This document shows positions 15,388 to 17,171 of a stretch of 17,171 bases of DNA, piece by piece (the first letter of the stretch is position 1; each line of letters starts with the position of its first letter). Source of the stretch: Desulfobacula sp. (GTDB taxonomy: Bacteria > Desulfobacterota > Desulfobacteria > Desulfobacterales > Desulfobacteraceae). The stretch lies in NCBI RefSeq assembly GCF_021107415.1, contig NZ_JAIOSW010000446.1:1-17171 (forward strand). The letters run 5' to 3'. A model generated the notes under the pieces. The model ran no database searches and was not told the origin of the DNA. It worked only from the letters and a program-made list of their open reading frames with translations. The position numbers were made by a program, and so were the translations under genes.

Positions 15388-15939
15388 TTATGATGCAGTT
15401 TTTACCTTAGATTGATTTATCCAGTCAGATACAAATCTCGCTATTTTTTTCCAGCCTGGTTCACCTATTAGCTAATGAGCATGATTTTTAAATTCTTTAT
15501 ATGTTGAAACCGTTTTATTTTTATTGGCAACTTTTCGACACACAGTAGCAGGAGTGATTCTGTCTTCAGCTCCGGAAACGACCAAAACTGGACAGGTAAC
15601 CTTTGATTCATCAACTCTTGATGCTCCCTTTGAGTCAAATAACCAAAATCCAATTTCAGCGGCTGCCCGCCCGGACTCGAATGCGAATCTTTCATAAGCG
15701 GCTTTTTGATCTACCTCCGAGAGTAAATGCATCATAGAATATACGGCCGTATTGAAAGATATGCGGCTTGGATTTCGCCAAAATCCCCACTTTGTGAGAA
15801 CGCTCCAGAAGCTTTTGATGACTGAAAATTTTAATGCATTTATTCCGCTTGGAGATGCTGGGGTCAACATCATGATATCGGAGGGTTGGGATATAACACT
15901 GATAGCCTTTTCCCTACTATGGATAGTGGTGCAAGACAA
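15388..15939 (-). pseudogene. Alpha/beta hydrolase, broken
   Basis: The frame from about 15870 to 15475 is the C-terminal two thirds of an alpha/beta hydrolase: MLTPASPSGIN, then CPVLVVSGAEDRITPATVC with the acid residue Asp, and KNHAH with the catalytic His. An in-frame TAG (15474-15472) stands where relatives have Trp (HAHW). After it the same frame goes on as LIGEPGWKKIARFVSDWINQ to a natural TAA at 15388. Upstream, the neighbouring frame carries SIVGKRLSVLYPNPPIS (about 15923-15873), resembling the GHSMGG-to-strand segment before LLTPASP, so a frameshift near 15873 is likely. The true N-terminus, about the first 80-100 residues, is missing. At least three lesions make it non-functional. 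Confidence 0.8.
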
Positions 15940-16123
15940 ATAATTTTTTAGAATAGTAAATTATTAAAACTGGCTGACAGTTAAGTAAAATCTTGTTTTT
16001 TTAATAACTAATTATTAATATATTTTTTTGTATAAAACAATTTAAGCAAAAATGCCGACAAGTCCCTTCAAGGAGTGCCGTGTACTCTTGCTTTAAATAT
16101 TGGAAAGAAAATAAAAGGAAAAA

Positions 16124-17171
16124 ATGGATATTCAATCAATAGCTTCTCACTGTAAAAAGGCTGCAATTTTTATGTCAGCACTTTCAAGTGATATAAAAAA
16201 TACTGCACTGCAAAATATTATCAAGGCATTGGAAGATAATATGCATCTTATCATTGAAGCCAACAAAAAGGATCTTGAACAAGCCCGAAAAGATAATCTT
16301 GAAGCACCTTTGATCAAGCGGTTGAAATTTGATCACACCAAAATATCAGAAGCCTGTGAAGGGATTGCAAGTCTTATCAAATTGGAAGACCCGGTAGGGA
16401 AAACATTGAGAGCCACACAATTGGATAAAGGACTTACGCTTTTTAAGGTGAGCAGACCCATTGGTGTGATCGGGGTGATTTTTGAATCCCGTCCCGATGC
16501 CCTGGTGCAGATTGCTGCTCTTTGCCTGAAAAGCGGCAATTCGGTATTGCTTAAAGGTGGCAGTGAAGCTTCGGCCACCAATCAAATTTTGGCAGCCATT
16601 ATTTCCAGGGCCGGTGTTGAGTCAGGATTACCGGATGGCTGGTTGGGACTGCTTGAAACACGCAGTGAGGTGGACCAGATGTTAAAGCTCGAAAATTCAG
16701 TTGATCTGATTATTCCAAGAGGCAGTAATGAATTTGTGCGCTATATCATGGATAATACGGTCATTCCGGTACTGGGCCATGCAGACGGGATCTGCCATCT
16801 TTATATTGACCGGTTTGCCGATCCAGAGATGGCCATTGATCTGTCCATAGACAGTAAATGTCAATATGTGGCGGTTTGTAATGCCATAGAAACCATCCTG
16901 GTTCATGAATCTCTGGCTCGGGACATACTTCCTGGTTTGAAAAGCAAATTGGAAGAACGGGGGGTAAAAATTTATGGGTGTGAAAATACGGGTGGGATTA
17001 TTGATGTTGAAGCAGCTTCAGAAGCGGACTGGAAAACCGAATACCTTGATTTGATTGTTTCTATTAAAGTCGTTCCTTCTCTGGAAGAGGCGGTTGCCCA
17101 TATTAATCAATACGGATCAGGCCACACAGATGTGATTGTTACAGGAGATAAAAAAAGAGCCCTTTATTTTA
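16124..17171 (+). CDS. proA: Gamma-glutamyl phosphate reductase (glutamate-5-semialdehyde dehydrogenase), 3' end cut
   Basis: Second enzyme of proline synthesis: it reduces gamma-glutamyl phosphate with NADPH to glutamate-5-semialdehyde. The window holds 349 residues of an expected 415-420, so about 70 are beyond the right edge. Clear family features: RPIGVIGVIFESRPDALVQI (111-130), LLKGGSEA (142-149), IPRGSNEFVRYI (197-208), VIPVLGHADGICHLY (213-227), and catalytic Cys252 in VAVCNAIET. It belongs to the aldehyde dehydrogenase superfamily and acts in the cytoplasm. ATG 16124 follows AAAAGGA at a good distance. The 180-base upstream gap is AT-rich; an imperfect hairpin CAAGGAGT / ACTCTTG at 16069-16090 is the only structure seen. 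No proB lies beside it in this window. Confidence 0.96.
   Translation, partial: MDIQSIASHCKKAAIFMSALSSDIKNTALQNIIKALEDNMHLIIEANKKDLEQARKDNLEAPLIKRLKFDHTKISEACEGIASLIKLEDPVGKTLRATQLDKGLTLFKVSRPIGVIGVIFESRPDALVQIAALCLKSGNSVLLKGGSEASATNQILAAIISRAGVESGLPDGWLGLLETRSEVDQMLKLENSVDLIIPRGSNEFVRYIMDNTVIPVLGHADGICHLYIDRFADPEMAIDLSIDSKCQYVAVCNAIETILVHESLARDILPGLKSKLEERGVKIYGCENTGGIIDVEAASEADWKTEYLDLIVSIKVVPSLEEAVAHINQYGSGHTDVIVTGDKKRALYF

Noticed and set aside
1..17171. CRISPR arrays, tRNA or rRNA genes, toxin-antitoxin pairs, and known defence operons
   Set aside because: None was seen on either strand. The kinase gene alone is not enough to claim a defence system.

Overview
The window looks like chromosome of a sulfate-reducing Desulfobacterota, most likely Desulfobacterales. 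This is an inference from gene style: PAS and GAF proteins with Cys-rich inserts, a PAS protein ending in the GLLPICSHCKKIRDD-type tail, and a ProA with the SKCQY-VCNA active-site segment. No rRNA, tRNA, CRISPR array or intact insertion sequence was seen. Base composition is patchy: lines counted by hand run from 14/60 GC (in the threonine aldolase gene) to 37/60 GC (in the unknown gene at 14094-15035).

Left part (1-3765). A minus-strand operon holds an ABC ATPase, its FtsX/MacB-type permease and the start of an exported protein, a LolCDE/MacB-like set. An orphan PAS protein is transcribed divergently from it and runs toward a glyoxalase-II-like metallo-hydrolase.

Middle (4070-9502). An exported acidic protein of unknown role comes first. 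It is followed by a CI/LexA-like self-cleaving repressor, a small two-helix membrane protein, and a two-component pair made of a soluble GAF-PAS histidine kinase and an NtrC-type sigma-54 activator. A small cupin protein is convergent with this pair.

Right part (9604-16123) is a mosaic with signs of gene gain and decay. It contains a RarD C-terminal remnant, a very AT-rich threonine-aldolase-like gene, a Ser/Thr kinase-TPR gene of about 50% GC, a GC-rich gene for an unrecognised 313-residue protein, and a broken alpha/beta hydrolase. The gaps between these genes hold three decayed plus-strand copies of one short protein-coding segment (near 11150, 13930 and 15340). Their differences include synonymous codon changes, so they appear to be relics of one coding family. 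They are the least expected structure in the window. The window ends inside proA (proline biosynthesis).

I did not find a clear new multi-gene defence or biosynthetic system. The best leads are the kinase-TPR gene and the unknown 313-residue gene, each bracketed by these relics.
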